Origin: JBGSKY01 sp041740995
GTDB lineage: Bacteria; Planctomycetota; Planctomycetia; Pirellulales; Pirellulaceae
Assembly: GCA_041740995.1 (NCBI GenBank)
Contig: JBGSKY010000017.1
Coordinates: 1 to 39,000, forward strand
Length of the DNA: 39,000 bases
Direction of reading: 5' to 3'
The notes beneath the pieces were generated by a model. It was given only the letters and a program-made list of their open reading frames with translations. It made no database searches and was not told the DNA's origin. Positions 8,448 to 18,054 of this stretch are shown one piece after another; positions within the stretch are counted from its first letter, which is position 1, and the number at the start of each line of letters is the position of its first letter. The position numbers and the translations under genes are program-made.

Positions 8448-9401
8448 TTATTTCGAGTAATCCTTGCCTGGCCAATTGGTCCACCACGATTGGAATTGGA
8501 TAAGCTGCTTTTCTGCATAGTTCTTCTGACTGGGAGACAATTGGTCTGACGGGTTTATATGGAACTCGTAATCGTTATCGCCCAACAAGAACAAAAGATA
8601 CTTGTAGTACAAAACCAAATCGGGCCCTTCATCAAAACTGGAAAGCACCATCAGAGCGTTCGACAATTCTCTTGCAAGATTGTCCGCCATGCAGTCACCT
8701 TTGCTGGCCGCAACACACAACTCAACGTACTTAAGCACTTGGGCAGGCAAACAATTTCCGATCCCAGTGATCGCTCCAACAGCTCCACATCTTACAAATC
8801 CGTGGTACACCTGTGTGTCCACGCCAGCCATCAACAGCACGTCGTCGCTAGCATGCGTGATATGCTCGCCAGCGTAGGATAGCGAATCAGCACCACCGAA
8901 TTCCTTGAAGCCCACGAGGTTCGGAAACTCGGCTCTTAGATTGAAAAACAAGTCCGCTTTGGTTTCGAACCCGTAGTACGGGCTGTTGTAAATAATCGCA
9001 GGGAGACTGGGCGCAGCAGCAAGAACCGCCGCAAAATGGTCTCGCTGTGCTGACTCGGACGTCGCTCGCGAGAGCAGCCGCGGAATTAACATCAATCCGA
9101 CTGCTCCAACCTCCGCCGCATGGCGCGCGTGCGAAACGGCAAGCCGCGTATTCTGAGCACCGGTTCCCACAATCACGGGCACACCGGCGGCCACCAACTT
9201 ATCGACGCCTTCGTGCCGCTGAGAATCTGTCAGCAATGGCCAATCGCCCATCGAACCGCAGTAGACAACGCCCGTCATGCCTACGTTCATCAAATTCATG
9301 GCCTTATTGACTAACGCTTCGTAATGGATACTTCGATCCTCTCGACATGGTGTCATCAAAGCAGGAATACATCCACGAAAAACTGTCGCGTCGATTACCA
9401 T
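8448..9401 (-). CDS. DapA/dihydrodipicolinate synthase-family aldolase or deaminase
   Basis: 317 residues with the class I aldolase TIM barrel of the DHDPS/NAL family: Schiff-base lysine K166 in LVGFKEFGG, helper tyrosine Y138 in AIIYNSPYYG. The GTTGE loop of true DapA is replaced by GSMGD (about residues 49-53), so lysine biosynthesis is unlikely. Next to the proline racemase-family gene it fits the role of 1-pyrroline-4-hydroxy-2-carboxylate deaminase, which forms 2,5-dioxovalerate (alpha-ketoglutarate semialdehyde) in hydroxyproline breakdown. The role is inferred from the pairing; N-acetylneuraminate lyase or another keto-acid aldolase is possible. It is the first gene of the presumed two-gene unit and is divergent from sdaA. 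Confidence 0.85.
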   Translation of the reverse strand: MVIDATVFRGCIPALMTPCREDRSIHYEALVNKAMNLMNVGMTGVVYCGSMGDWPLLTDSQRHEGVDKLVAAGVPVIVGTGAQNTRLAVSHARHAAEVGAVGLMLIPRLLSRATSESAQRDHFAAVLAAAPSLPAIIYNSPYYGFETKADLFFNLRAEFPNLVGFKEFGGADSLSYAGEHITHASDDVLLMAGVDTQVYHGFVRCGAVGAITGIGNCLPAQVLKYVELCVAASKGDCMADNLARELSNALMVLSSFDEGPDLVLYYKYLLFLLGDNDYEFHINPSDQLSPSQKNYAEKQLIQFQSWWTNWPGKDYSK

Positions 9402-9869
9402 TAAATTATCCCATCTGGATTAGGCGCGATTGGATTCATAATTATCCTTGTCAACGCGTGACTAAATTTGCCGTACAACGAAATCTCGCAAATTTGTGAT
9501 TGTATTCTAATCCAAGCTTCGCATCGAAACCTTTCGCGATATTGAAAGCAGACTTCAATACACGCACATTAGATTGAAAAACTTTTTTGATTCGATTCGC
9601 CGGCTAGTCAAAGATCTTAACACACGGTTGACTTCTGAATTGCTCAATGCTGGGCTGCTTGCCTCGGCCTACTTCACCAAAAACGCATTGCGACTAGATG
9701 TGGTAATCAACGAAGCGAGGCTGCTCCGATTAAAGTGAATTCACCACGTCAGTACCGCGAATCGCAATGAAGACTCTTCCGCCTCGCTACTGCAACATAG
9801 ACCGTATAATAAAGTGCGTTGGTCAAAAGCGCTTGCCCCTTTTCCTCAATTGTTGACTGTGAAACAAAG
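9402..9869. other. Divergent intergenic region with a marginal 54-codon ORF
   Basis: 468 bp between the divergent DapA-like and serine dehydratase genes, expected to hold both promoters. On the + strand a frame from TTG 9574 to TGA 9738 encodes 54 residues rich in Leu, Arg and Asn (start MKNFFDSIRRLVKDL). It is open further upstream, to about 9500, but has no ATG. Its amphipathic look is suggestive but I recognise no family. Nothing else is evident. Confidence 0.3.
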
Positions 9870-11240
9870 ATGGCCATCAGCGCGTTCGAACTATTTTCAA
9901 TTGGTATCGGTCCCTCTAGCTCGCACACTGTGGGGCCGATGCGTGCGGCAAAAATGTTTGTCGACCGACATCGACAGCTGAACCATTTGGACAAAATCCA
10001 TGCCATCACTGCCGAGATGTTTGGCTCACTCGGCGCGACCGGCAAAGGACACGGAACAGACCTTGCAGTCATTGGCGGACTCTCTGGAATGGCTCCGGAT
10101 ACTGCTGATCCCTTCGAACTAAAGCAATTGCGCACTACCGTCACTCAGTCCTTGAAATTGAAGCTTGGAGGGCAAAGAGAGATTAATTTCGAGCCGTCTA
10201 AGGATCTGAAATTCAATGGGAAAGTCGTCGGGCAACATTCCAACGCCATGCGAATATCGTCGTTCGACCAAAGCGGGCAAGCGTTGATGACGAGAATTTA
10301 TTATTCGGTTGGCGGCGGTTTTGTGGTCAACGAAGATGCGATCGGCGAAGACCGAATCGTACTCGACGAGACTCCAATCCCTTATCCATTCACATCTGGC
10401 AAAATACTCCTGGAACAGTGCAATCAACATCGGCTTTCAATCAGTGAGTTGATGTTCAAAAATGAGCTTGCTTGGAGGTCCGATGCCGAAGTACGAAGAA
10501 AATTGCTAGAAATCTGGGGGGTAATGCAGTCGTGTGTCACGCGCGGTTGCATGGAAGAAGGCATCTTACCCGGTGGCCTCAATGTACGCCGTCGCGCCGC
10601 TCCACTGTTTCGCAAGCTTCAAGCGGACTCTGCGCAGGAAATGCCATTCAACAGCATGGATTGGGTCGATTTATGGGCGCTTGCCGTCAATGAAGAAAAC
10701 GCTGCCGGCGGACGCGTGGTGACGGCTCCAACGAATGGTGCGGCTGGTATTATTCCCGCGGTGCTGCACTACTATCATCGATTTTGCACTGGTGCCGACG
10801 ATGACGGTACCGTGCGTTTCTTATTGACAGCTGCTGCGATCGGTACGCTATTTAAAATCAACGCATCCATTTCTGGTGCAGAAGTCGGCTGTCAGGGCGA
10901 AATCGGCTCCGCGTGCTCGATGGCAGCGGGTGGTTTGGCAGAAGTCATGGGCGGGACGCCAGAACAGGTTGAAAATGCAGCCGAAATTGGCATGGAACAT
11001 AATCTCGGACTGACCTGCGATCCGATCGGCGGGTTGGTCCAAATCCCATGCATCGAACGCAATGCGATGGGGGCTGTCAAAGCGATCAACGCGGCACGAT
11101 TGGCATTGCGAGGCGACGGGAAACATTTTGTCTCACTCGATAAAGTCATCAAGACAATGCGCGAGACTGGTAAAGATATGAAGACCAAATACAAAGAGAC
11201 ATCCCGTGGTGGACTGGCCGTCAATGTTATCGAGTGCTGA
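9870..11240 (+). CDS. sdaA: L-serine ammonia-lyase (iron-sulfur serine dehydratase)
   Basis: 456 residues from the ATG at 9870, which gives the family start MAISAFELFSIGIGPSSSHT; an in-frame ATG 17 codons upstream adds residues not expected in the family. It converts L-serine to pyruvate and ammonia. The N-terminal beta domain contains SIGIGPSSSHTVGP, and the C-terminal alpha domain contains the three [4Fe-4S] cysteines C341 (GCQGEIGSACS), C383 (LTCDP) and C394 (IPCIERNA), spaced exactly as in the Escherichia coli enzymes. The end, TGKDMKTKYKETSRGGLA, is also typical. This is a single-chain form, not the split alpha/beta type. It stands alone, divergent from the DapA-like gene; no glycine or serine pathway neighbours are present. 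Confidence 0.96.
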   Translation: MAISAFELFSIGIGPSSSHTVGPMRAAKMFVDRHRQLNHLDKIHAITAEMFGSLGATGKGHGTDLAVIGGLSGMAPDTADPFELKQLRTTVTQSLKLKLGGQREINFEPSKDLKFNGKVVGQHSNAMRISSFDQSGQALMTRIYYSVGGGFVVNEDAIGEDRIVLDETPIPYPFTSGKILLEQCNQHRLSISELMFKNELAWRSDAEVRRKLLEIWGVMQSCVTRGCMEEGILPGGLNVRRRAAPLFRKLQADSAQEMPFNSMDWVDLWALAVNEENAAGGRVVTAPTNGAAGIIPAVLHYYHRFCTGADDDGTVRFLLTAAAIGTLFKINASISGAEVGCQGEIGSACSMAAGGLAEVMGGTPEQVENAAEIGMEHNLGLTCDPIGGLVQIPCIERNAMGAVKAINAARLALRGDGKHFVSLDKVIKTMRETGKDMKTKYKETSRGGLAVNVIEC

Positions 11241-11593
11241 AGTGACAATCGAAAGTCTGTTTCTCTGTAACTTCAGAGCCATTGTCGCAGGGTTGATTTT
11301 GACAGACCTTTGACACGACGCGTACGAAAGGGCAATCTTTTGATGTTTAACAGTGAAGGTTAAGCAGCCTTTTCCCGATGTGCAATTGATACGTGAATTG
11401 AGCGAGAGTTTCTATCCAATTGGCAGCGCGAACGGAGTTCTCGAAATCCGTCACTCTCGCGTTTGAGATTGCTCTGGCCGCGATGGCTGTAACGGACGCG
11501 TATTGTCGAGCATCGGACCAACACATCAATATGAAATTTCCAAGCGTCGTGATGAGACGGCCTATCTTTTCAGTATTTCGAGGTGCTGCAACA
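11241..11593. other. Intergenic region, nothing recognised
   Basis: 353 bp between the convergent sdaA and YihY/BrkB genes. Open frames exist on both strands (+ 11420-11641 and - 11347-11709), but both run into the YihY gene and resemble nothing I know. A weak pairing of GACAAT and ATTGTC follows sdaA without a T-run, so no terminator is called. Confidence 0.4.
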
Positions 11594-12688
11594 CTACCGC
11601 GCAAGTGTCGCTGGCCTTGGGCGTTGACGCGGCTTTTCTGATCGAAAAGATTCCAAGCCGATTCGCTGTGGCGTTTCAACATCGCTCGCCGAGACTGACT
11701 CCGGTGCATCTATTTGTGATTGAACTTGCAGGCGTTTTTCGACCTCGGAACGCGAGTCAGACTTCTTTTCCGATTTTCGTTGCAAGACCTGAACGTACTC
11801 CGCCCCGAAAAAGATGATCGACATTGCGTAGTAGCACCACAACAAGATCGCGATGAACGAACCGACGACACCATATGCACTGGTGTATCTCATACCAATA
11901 AAAAATGCGCCGAGGACAAATCGCCCGATTTCCCATATCGTCGCGGTCAATATTCCACCGCGAAATGCACATTGCCAACGCACCGGTCGCTTGGGTAGAA
12001 AACGATAGATGATGGTAAACATTACCGCATTGGTCGCGACGGTAAAAACGAAGTCGATCCAACCGATAATGTGCGATAAGAAGGGGACTTCCGAATCGAT
12101 CAATGTTCGGACTTGGCCCACGACCATACTCAGCGCGAACACGCTAGCGATGATCGCGCCAAGCGATAGCAGCATCATGAAAGCGGCAAAGCGATGGCGA
12201 ATAACGTTATAGACCGTCTGGTGCAACGACTTAGAGCGGACCGCTTCGATTCGCCAAACTCGATCGAATCCCCGATCAAGTTGGGCAAAGACGCCGATCG
12301 CGGCCAGAATCGCGGCGAGCACGCCGGTCGGGCCACTGATCATGCTTTGATTTTCAAATTGCTCGACGACCTGTCTAAAAGTCTGCGCAAAAATTGGCGA
12401 ACCTTGTTGGCCGATCACATCAAAGAGTTGCTGGCGTGCGTCTTGGCCCATCCGCGTGAACTTGAGAAACATTCCCAGGCCGCTAATGAGCAAGAGCACC
12501 ATGGGGAAGAGCGACAATGCCAAGTAGTACGCTACCGAAGCGGCCATTGATCCGGCATCGTCTTCGCTCCATCGAATCGCGGCGTCACGCAGGTTTGGAA
12601 ATAGATCACGGATCCACTGCCGAAATGATTTCGGTGGCAGATAATTTTCCGAAATGGAGAAGGAACGATAGCTTCTGGAATCCGACAT
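11594..12688 (-). CDS. YihY/virulence factor BrkB family membrane protein
   Basis: 364 residues with about six membrane helices. Family marks include the N-terminal DAAIRWSEDDAGSMAASVAYYLALSLFPMVLLL block (about 35-70), the PTGVLAAILAAIGVFAQLDRGFDRVW loop, and the C-terminal block near TSAYGVVGSFIAILLWCYYAMSIIFFGAEYVQVL. It is an inner-membrane protein; the family was once called ribonuclease BN in error, and its transport or envelope role remains undefined. The last 50 or so residues are a charged, probably disordered cytoplasmic tail rich in Ser, Arg and Glu. Its start is 107 bp from the divergent dienelactone hydrolase gene. Confidence 0.93.
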   Translation of the reverse strand: MSDSRSYRSFSISENYLPPKSFRQWIRDLFPNLRDAAIRWSEDDAGSMAASVAYYLALSLFPMVLLLISGLGMFLKFTRMGQDARQQLFDVIGQQGSPIFAQTFRQVVEQFENQSMISGPTGVLAAILAAIGVFAQLDRGFDRVWRIEAVRSKSLHQTVYNVIRHRFAAFMMLLSLGAIIASVFALSMVVGQVRTLIDSEVPFLSHIIGWIDFVFTVATNAVMFTIIYRFLPKRPVRWQCAFRGGILTATIWEIGRFVLGAFFIGMRYTSAYGVVGSFIAILLWCYYAMSIIFFGAEYVQVLQRKSEKKSDSRSEVEKRLQVQSQIDAPESVSASDVETPQRIGLESFRSEKPRQRPRPATLAR

Positions 12689-12795
12689 GGCGCGACTATA
12701 GATCTTGCGTTACGAAAAAATCTAGAGAGGCTGGGGAAGCTGGGCAATAGTCGCTGACTGCCGTAAGATCATGCGTATTCATGACCTGGTGAGCA

Positions 12796-13551
12796 ATGAA
12801 AGGCTTTCCTGTGAAACTGCAAGCGGTTAAATTCGTCGATCTTCCCACGCCATCTGGGCCGATGCGTACCCATTTATTTCGGTCAGCCGTCGATGCGTCT
12901 GTGCCGTCGGTCATACTTTTTTCAGAGATCTATCAGATGACTGGCCCCATCGCTAGAACAGCGGCGATGATTGCTGGCCAGGGATATTTGGTTGCTGTTC
13001 CAGAGGTCTACCACGAATATGCAGAACCGGGCGAAGCGTTTTCGTATGATTCCATCGGCACTGACCGAGGCAATTCGCTGAAGACGACAAAGTCCGTCGC
13101 CGCGTTCGATGCGGATGCGCGAGCCGTGGTTGATTACTTGATACAGGCCGACGGCTGCAATAAGTTGATTAGCGCAATCGGCATTTGTCTCGGCGGGCAC
13201 TTGGCCTTTCGAGCGGCGATGAACAAAGAAGTAAAATCCGCAATTTGTCTCTATGCCACCGATCTACACAAACACAGTCTTGGTGCCGGAATGTGTGACG
13301 ACAGTTTGCGCCGCGTCGGGGAGATCACTGGGGAGTTGATGATGATTTGGGGTCGCCAAGACCCGCACATTCCTGAAAACGGCCGCCGATTGATTTATGA
13401 GGTTTTGCAATCGGCGGGCTCAGATTTTACTTGGCACGAATTCAATGGTGAGCACGCGTTTATGCGTGACGAAGGCCCACGCTACAATCCAGCGATCGCG
13501 TCAATTGTTTATTCGATGATTTTTGAGCTGCTTGGCCGAACACTTCGATAA
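12796..13551 (+). CDS. Dienelactone hydrolase family protein
   Basis: 251 residues with the alpha/beta-hydrolase fold and the Cys-Asp-His triad of carboxymethylenebutenolidase: C131 in GICLGGH, D189 in IWGRQDPHIP, H220 in FNGEHAFMRDEG. No signal peptide, so cytoplasmic. The classical substrate is dienelactone from chlorocatechol degradation, but most family members in non-degraders act on unknown esters or lactones, and no aromatic degradation genes are nearby. Start chosen at the ATG at 12796, with GGTGAG close upstream. The next gene begins 227 bp later. Confidence 0.9.
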   Translation: MKGFPVKLQAVKFVDLPTPSGPMRTHLFRSAVDASVPSVILFSEIYQMTGPIARTAAMIAGQGYLVAVPEVYHEYAEPGEAFSYDSIGTDRGNSLKTTKSVAAFDADARAVVDYLIQADGCNKLISAIGICLGGHLAFRAAMNKEVKSAICLYATDLHKHSLGAGMCDDSLRRVGEITGELMMIWGRQDPHIPENGRRLIYEVLQSAGSDFTWHEFNGEHAFMRDEGPRYNPAIASIVYSMIFELLGRTLR

Positions 13552-13778
13552 TTTTAGGAAATATTGGTTTTTGAAGATCCTTTCCGAGCGAATCGAACGA
13601 ACTGAACGTCAGTAAATGCATCTGAAGGGTGATTGCCGAATCGTTTATTTTGAGCCAAATTTTTAGGAAAACCTTCCGTTCTTTTGAACGTTTCCTGAAG
13701 CTGATTCGCTAAAGCTGCGTATGCGGATAGAATCAAGCGTTACGAGGTTTTACCGATCAAATAGAAACTTGTTCATTC

Positions 13779-16124
13779 ATGAGTTCAAGCAATCCCACTT
13801 TGCAAGAAACGCTCTCGCCAGCGAGCGCTTTGACACAGCTTCGGCAATTGATTCGTCGTTATGTTTCGGTTCGCGGGATCACAATTGTCGGCATCTGGAT
13901 CATCTTGTTTTTTTGGCTGACTGGCTTGCTCGATTATTTGCCGGTCTGGTTCGGCTCTCAAGATTCTCCTTGGATCGTTCGAGCAGTGTTTCTCGCAGTG
14001 GGTGCCGGGGTAGCTTGTTACTTGTTGGTTCGATTTATTTTTTCGCCACTGATGGTGAATTGGTCGGATAGATCGCTCGCCTTGGTCTTGGAGAAAAAAT
14101 TTCCCTGGTTTCAAGGCTCGCTCATTACGCTTGTCGAGAATCGAAACTTAAAACAGAATCGCGCGGAGGATGCGCTGGCAATGCATTGGGACATCGCTCA
14201 AGATGCCCGACTTCAAAATCAGGTTGCGTCACTTGCACAGAATCACATGACCAATGTCGATGTCTTTGATGCGTTGCGATGGGATCCGCTTCGCCTGCAA
14301 TGTGGTTTGTTGGGTGGCTTGCTGGTCATGAGCTTGCTCGTTGCATTCGCAATTCCTGAATGGACATCGTTGTGGGGCAAGCGATTATTGTTGCTTTCAG
14401 ATCAGCAATGGCCGCGACGGGCGTCGCTGCGAGTAGATGGGCTGCAAGTTGCGATTCCGAATTTCAGCGGCGATTCCGGGCGCCAGTTCTATCGCATTGG
14501 CTTCGACGATTTCAACGCAACGATTCCGACAGGGCAAGCGGCGAAACTGCTCGCCTCGGCTGACCTTACTGCTGATTTGATTCCATCGTTTTGCAGTTTG
14601 AATTATCGGTCCGCGGACGGCCAGTCTGGTCGCGCCAACTTGCGAAGAATTTCGTCGAACAAGTCCGACAAGCGGCAAGCTTTTTTGCTTGACGGGCCAC
14701 CGCTGGACTCGATCGATCAGAATCTGAAACTGACGATCCGCGGCGGTGATGTTCGAATTTCCAACTTGGAATTAGAAACAGTTTCTCCAATCGAAGCGGT
14801 TAATGTCAATCTGCTGGTAACGTATCCGGAATACTTGCGACGTCGATCGACGACAACCTATCTCGATGGACCACGCGAATATCGAAATGGCATTCGCTTG
14901 CCAGAAGGATCCGATGTTGATTTGCAATTGCGATCTAATGTCGAGCTAGATCGCTGCGATTTTCGTATTACCTATTCAGCAAAAGATCGGCCACCAGCAA
15001 ACGGTGTGCTTGAAGCATCTGGGCAACAATTGACACTCCCAATTGGACAGCTGTCAGAGAATGTGTTGATTGAATTGAGGCCTTGGGATATTCATGGGCA
15101 TTGCAGCAAGGATATCAAGCAATACATCATTTCGATTGCCAACGACAATCTTCCGACGGCAGACCTGCGTTTGGAAGGCATTGGGTCAGCAGTAACGTCG
15201 CTAGCGATACTGCCGATGCGATTAACAGTCCAAGACGATCACGATGTACGTTCCGTCACTACAGAATTGATCATCGCTGGCAGCGAGCCGGCAGCGATTC
15301 CTGCGACCTATACTGGTACGCCCGAGTTAAGCGAAACGATTGATCTGCGTGACTTACGCGATCAAGACAATCTTGTTCTCAAGCCTGGTGACTCGCTGTT
15401 GCTGCGAAGCGTTGTCGATGACTTTTACGACCTCAATAAATCGTCGCGGATTAGTTATTCAAATCCGCTAACGCTTTCGGTTGTCACGCCAGATCAATTG
15501 CTCGTCTTATTAGATCGGCGTGAATTGGAGCTCCGCAATCGTCTCGAACAAACTTTGGTCGAATTGGATCAGCTCACCTCTTTACTGCGGCGTAACGTGG
15601 AAGATTTCAAGTCAACGACGACCGAAACCGACCCGAAGGATACTTCAAACGCAGATGGCGACGAATCGCTTAAAATGGCCTTGGTTCGATTGCAAGAATG
15701 CAAAATCCAAGCTGAACAGAGTGCTGGGGAGCTCAATGGGATCGCCTTGCAAGTCGCCGCAATTAACGCCGAACTGTCGAATAATCGAATCGACAGCGTG
15801 GATCGCCAAAGTCGTCTCGAGGATCGCGTTCGAGTGCCGATCGTCGATATCTTGAATACGGATTTTGTAAGTTTGACGCAGTTGTTAAACGCGATGGAGA
15901 ACGAATTTCGCGACGACCGATTCGATGCATCGAAACTAGGTGAAGCGATTGACATCAATCTGACAATTGTTGCAAAGTTAAATGATGTGCTGGCTGCTAT
16001 GCAAGACATTCAGGACTTTAATGAAGTTGTTGATATGTTGCGCGAGATGATTGACAAGCAGGAACAATTGCTTGAAAAGACAAAGCAAGAACAGAAGCGG
16101 CGAGCGCTTGATTTCTTTAAATAG
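13779..16124 (+). CDS. Large membrane protein with coiled-coil C-terminus, function unknown
   Basis: 781 residues. Three hydrophobic segments lie at the N-terminal side (about 33-53, 66-88 and 172-192); the first two are close together and a soluble stretch of about 80 residues separates the third. Residues about 200-560 are a large soluble region, probably beta-rich and periplasmic, with several PEYLRR- and DDHDVRSV-like patches. Residues about 575-781 are strongly helical with heptad character and end in MIDKQEQLLEKTKQEQ. This layout is common in uncharacterised planctomycete proteins of similar size; I do not know a function. No catalytic motif is visible. MsrA starts 40 bp downstream on the same strand, so they may be co-transcribed. 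Confidence 0.75.
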   Translation: MSSSNPTLQETLSPASALTQLRQLIRRYVSVRGITIVGIWIILFFWLTGLLDYLPVWFGSQDSPWIVRAVFLAVGAGVACYLLVRFIFSPLMVNWSDRSLALVLEKKFPWFQGSLITLVENRNLKQNRAEDALAMHWDIAQDARLQNQVASLAQNHMTNVDVFDALRWDPLRLQCGLLGGLLVMSLLVAFAIPEWTSLWGKRLLLLSDQQWPRRASLRVDGLQVAIPNFSGDSGRQFYRIGFDDFNATIPTGQAAKLLASADLTADLIPSFCSLNYRSADGQSGRANLRRISSNKSDKRQAFLLDGPPLDSIDQNLKLTIRGGDVRISNLELETVSPIEAVNVNLLVTYPEYLRRRSTTTYLDGPREYRNGIRLPEGSDVDLQLRSNVELDRCDFRITYSAKDRPPANGVLEASGQQLTLPIGQLSENVLIELRPWDIHGHCSKDIKQYIISIANDNLPTADLRLEGIGSAVTSLAILPMRLTVQDDHDVRSVTTELIIAGSEPAAIPATYTGTPELSETIDLRDLRDQDNLVLKPGDSLLLRSVVDDFYDLNKSSRISYSNPLTLSVVTPDQLLVLLDRRELELRNRLEQTLVELDQLTSLLRRNVEDFKSTTTETDPKDTSNADGDESLKMALVRLQECKIQAEQSAGELNGIALQVAAINAELSNNRIDSVDRQSRLEDRVRVPIVDILNTDFVSLTQLLNAMENEFRDDRFDASKLGEAIDINLTIVAKLNDVLAAMQDIQDFNEVVDMLREMIDKQEQLLEKTKQEQKRRALDFFK

Positions 16125-16164
16125 ATAACACGAATAGAACAACAAGAAAGAGACAAAAAATCTA

Positions 16165-16692
16165 ATGGCGATTGCGACGTTCGGGGGTGGATGTTTCTGG
16201 TGTACTGAAGCCGTATTTCAACGCCTAAAAGGTGTTGAAAAAGTGATCAGCGGTTACTGTGGCGGCAACGCGCCCGAACCGACGTACGAACAAATTTGCA
16301 CTGGTCGCACTGGACATGCCGAGGTCATCCAAATTGAATTTGACCCGGAAGTGATCACTTTCGAAAAGCTTTTGGCGGTTTTCTTCGCCACGCATGACCC
16401 GACGACATTAAATCAACAAGGTGCCGATCGTGGGACACAATACCGCAGCGTGATCTATTTCCATTCGAGTGAACAGGAAGAGATAGCCAGACTGACGATT
16501 GCTGCGTTGAACGCTTCGAAGATGTTCTCAAATCCGATTGTTACGGAAGTCTCCGCTGCAGTCGCGTTTTTTCCCGCCGAACCTTATCATCAGAACTATT
16601 TCAACGACAATCCGGGAAATGGATATTGTCAAGTCGTGGTGCGAGGCAAAGTCGAAAAGCTTGAGAAGCTGTTTGCTGATCTTTTGGCCTAG
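16165..16692 (+). CDS. msrA: Peptide-methionine (S)-S-oxide reductase MsrA
   Basis: 175 residues, a full-length MsrA domain starting almost at residue 1. It reduces methionine-(S)-sulfoxide in proteins. The catalytic motif GCFWC is at residues 9-13 with the nucleophile C10. Other family blocks follow: GVEKVISGYCGG, TGRTGHAEVIQIEFDP, FFATHDPTTLNQQGADRGTQYRS and EPYHQNYF. No signal peptide, so cytoplasmic, and no fused MsrB. It follows the 781-residue membrane protein gene closely and may share its transcript; a purine-rich AAAGAGA lies upstream of the ATG. Confidence 0.97.
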   Translation: MAIATFGGGCFWCTEAVFQRLKGVEKVISGYCGGNAPEPTYEQICTGRTGHAEVIQIEFDPEVITFEKLLAVFFATHDPTTLNQQGADRGTQYRSVIYFHSSEQEEIARLTIAALNASKMFSNPIVTEVSAAVAFFPAEPYHQNYFNDNPGNGYCQVVVRGKVEKLEKLFADLLA

Positions 16693-16839
16693 GAATACTG
16701 ATCATTTGGACAAATTTGATTTCAAACCCTCGCACAATTGAGCTAGACTATTTCGGAGGCTACACGCCCTGTTTTAGGTCGGCCGCAAGCGTTGTTCTCA
16801 CGCATTTGGCAACGTTGAATAAGTAATCAAGCAAGTCGA

Positions 16840-18003
16840 ATGTCATTTCCTGCAAACGCTATTTTGATAGAAGCTCCATTGAGCCAGACGTCTGAAACAT
16901 CGCCGGGCAGGATTGATCAGCGGATTAGGGTAAGCCCTATCAAACCCTCACAGCTAGATTCTTGCTTGCTGACAGAGTGGAATGCAATGCGGAGGTCCGA
17001 TCCAGCTTTCAAGAGCGTCTTCTTTTCGATCGACTTTGCAATGGCGGTCGAACGAACACGACCCGATGCGACCATTCTCGTTTTCAAAAAAGCTGACAAG
17101 GTTCTCGCTTTTCTACCTGTCCAATACCAGTCGCCTGGTCACGCAGTTCCAATTGGCGGTGCATATAACGACGCGCATGGATTGTTGTATCACAAAGAAC
17201 AATCGACACCTTCGTACCTGGAGCTGCTGAAGATTGCGAAACTGCAAAGCTTTACTTTCCATTCCCTTGAAACAGTGACCGAAGAAAGCACCCGTTTTAG
17301 TTTTGGATCAACACCTAGCTTTTTGGCCGATCTTGGTTCGCACCAAACGAGTTATGTTGAATTTCTTGAGCAGACTCGCGAGACGATCTTTAAACAGCGT
17401 CGTAAGACGAAAAAGATGGTTCGTGATCTCGGTCCAATGCGATTGATTTTTGATTGTCGAGATCCGATTGTTTGGAAGCAGCTTGTCGAGTTAAAGAAGC
17501 AACAGTATCAGCGAACTAATATTTTCGACTTGCTGTCAGTTGATTGGATGTATCGATTGTTACAGGAGCTATGTCTTTCTTCAGAACCGAATCAAGGTTG
17601 TCGCGGAATCACGTCCGCTCTTTTCGCGGGCGATGTTTTGGTCGCTGGGCACATTGGCTTGATCGAAGACGATCTGTTGCACTACTGGTTTCCGGTTTAT
17701 GACCCTCAATATCATGCCTACTCGCCGGGAACGGCACTGTTTTTAGGTATCAGCAACACAGCGGAGCAAGCCGGAATTCAGAAAATTGATTTCGGCTATG
17801 GCGATCAACCATACAAGCGAAAACTAACCGATACTATTTCGCAAATGCAGTTTGGTCGGTTTGATGTTTCGCCGACCCGATGGCTTCGCTCACGCTCGGC
17901 CTTTTGGATTTCGTCCCAGCGGAAAAAGTTGCCTTTTCGCGAGACCGTAAAAAAGTATTTACGAGCCGCGTGGCCAACTTTCGGTGGCGCACGTTATCGA
18001 TAG
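16840..18003 (+). CDS. GNAT-type acyltransferase of the FemAB/CelD-like family
   Basis: 387 residues, cytoplasmic, no signal peptide. The C-terminal half (about 180-350) has the pattern of the Acetyltransf_6 / BioF2-like group: RETIFKQRRKTKKMVRDLG, VELKKQQYQRTNIFD, a glycine-containing strand GDVLVAGHIGLIEDDLLHYWFPVYDPQYHAYSPGTALF, and IQKIDFGYGDQPYKRKLTD. The family includes enzymes that add acyl or aminoacyl groups to polysaccharides, peptidoglycan precursors or other substrates. The actual donor and acceptor are unknown. The gene stands alone, 147 bp after msrA and convergent with the small conserved gene at 18055. Confidence 0.82.
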   Translation: MSFPANAILIEAPLSQTSETSPGRIDQRIRVSPIKPSQLDSCLLTEWNAMRRSDPAFKSVFFSIDFAMAVERTRPDATILVFKKADKVLAFLPVQYQSPGHAVPIGGAYNDAHGLLYHKEQSTPSYLELLKIAKLQSFTFHSLETVTEESTRFSFGSTPSFLADLGSHQTSYVEFLEQTRETIFKQRRKTKKMVRDLGPMRLIFDCRDPIVWKQLVELKKQQYQRTNIFDLLSVDWMYRLLQELCLSSEPNQGCRGITSALFAGDVLVAGHIGLIEDDLLHYWFPVYDPQYHAYSPGTALFLGISNTAEQAGIQKIDFGYGDQPYKRKLTDTISQMQFGRFDVSPTRWLRSRSAFWISSQRKKLPFRETVKKYLRAAWPTFGGARYR

Positions 18004-18054
18004 ATCATCGCTCAAGCGGCAGCGCAGTTTTGCTCGCTTGGTCGTTATGCCGTG

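Noticed and set aside
11347..11709. Minus-strand ORF of 120 codons near the YihY gene
   Set aside because: It overlaps the YihY coding end in another frame on the same strand and resembles no family.
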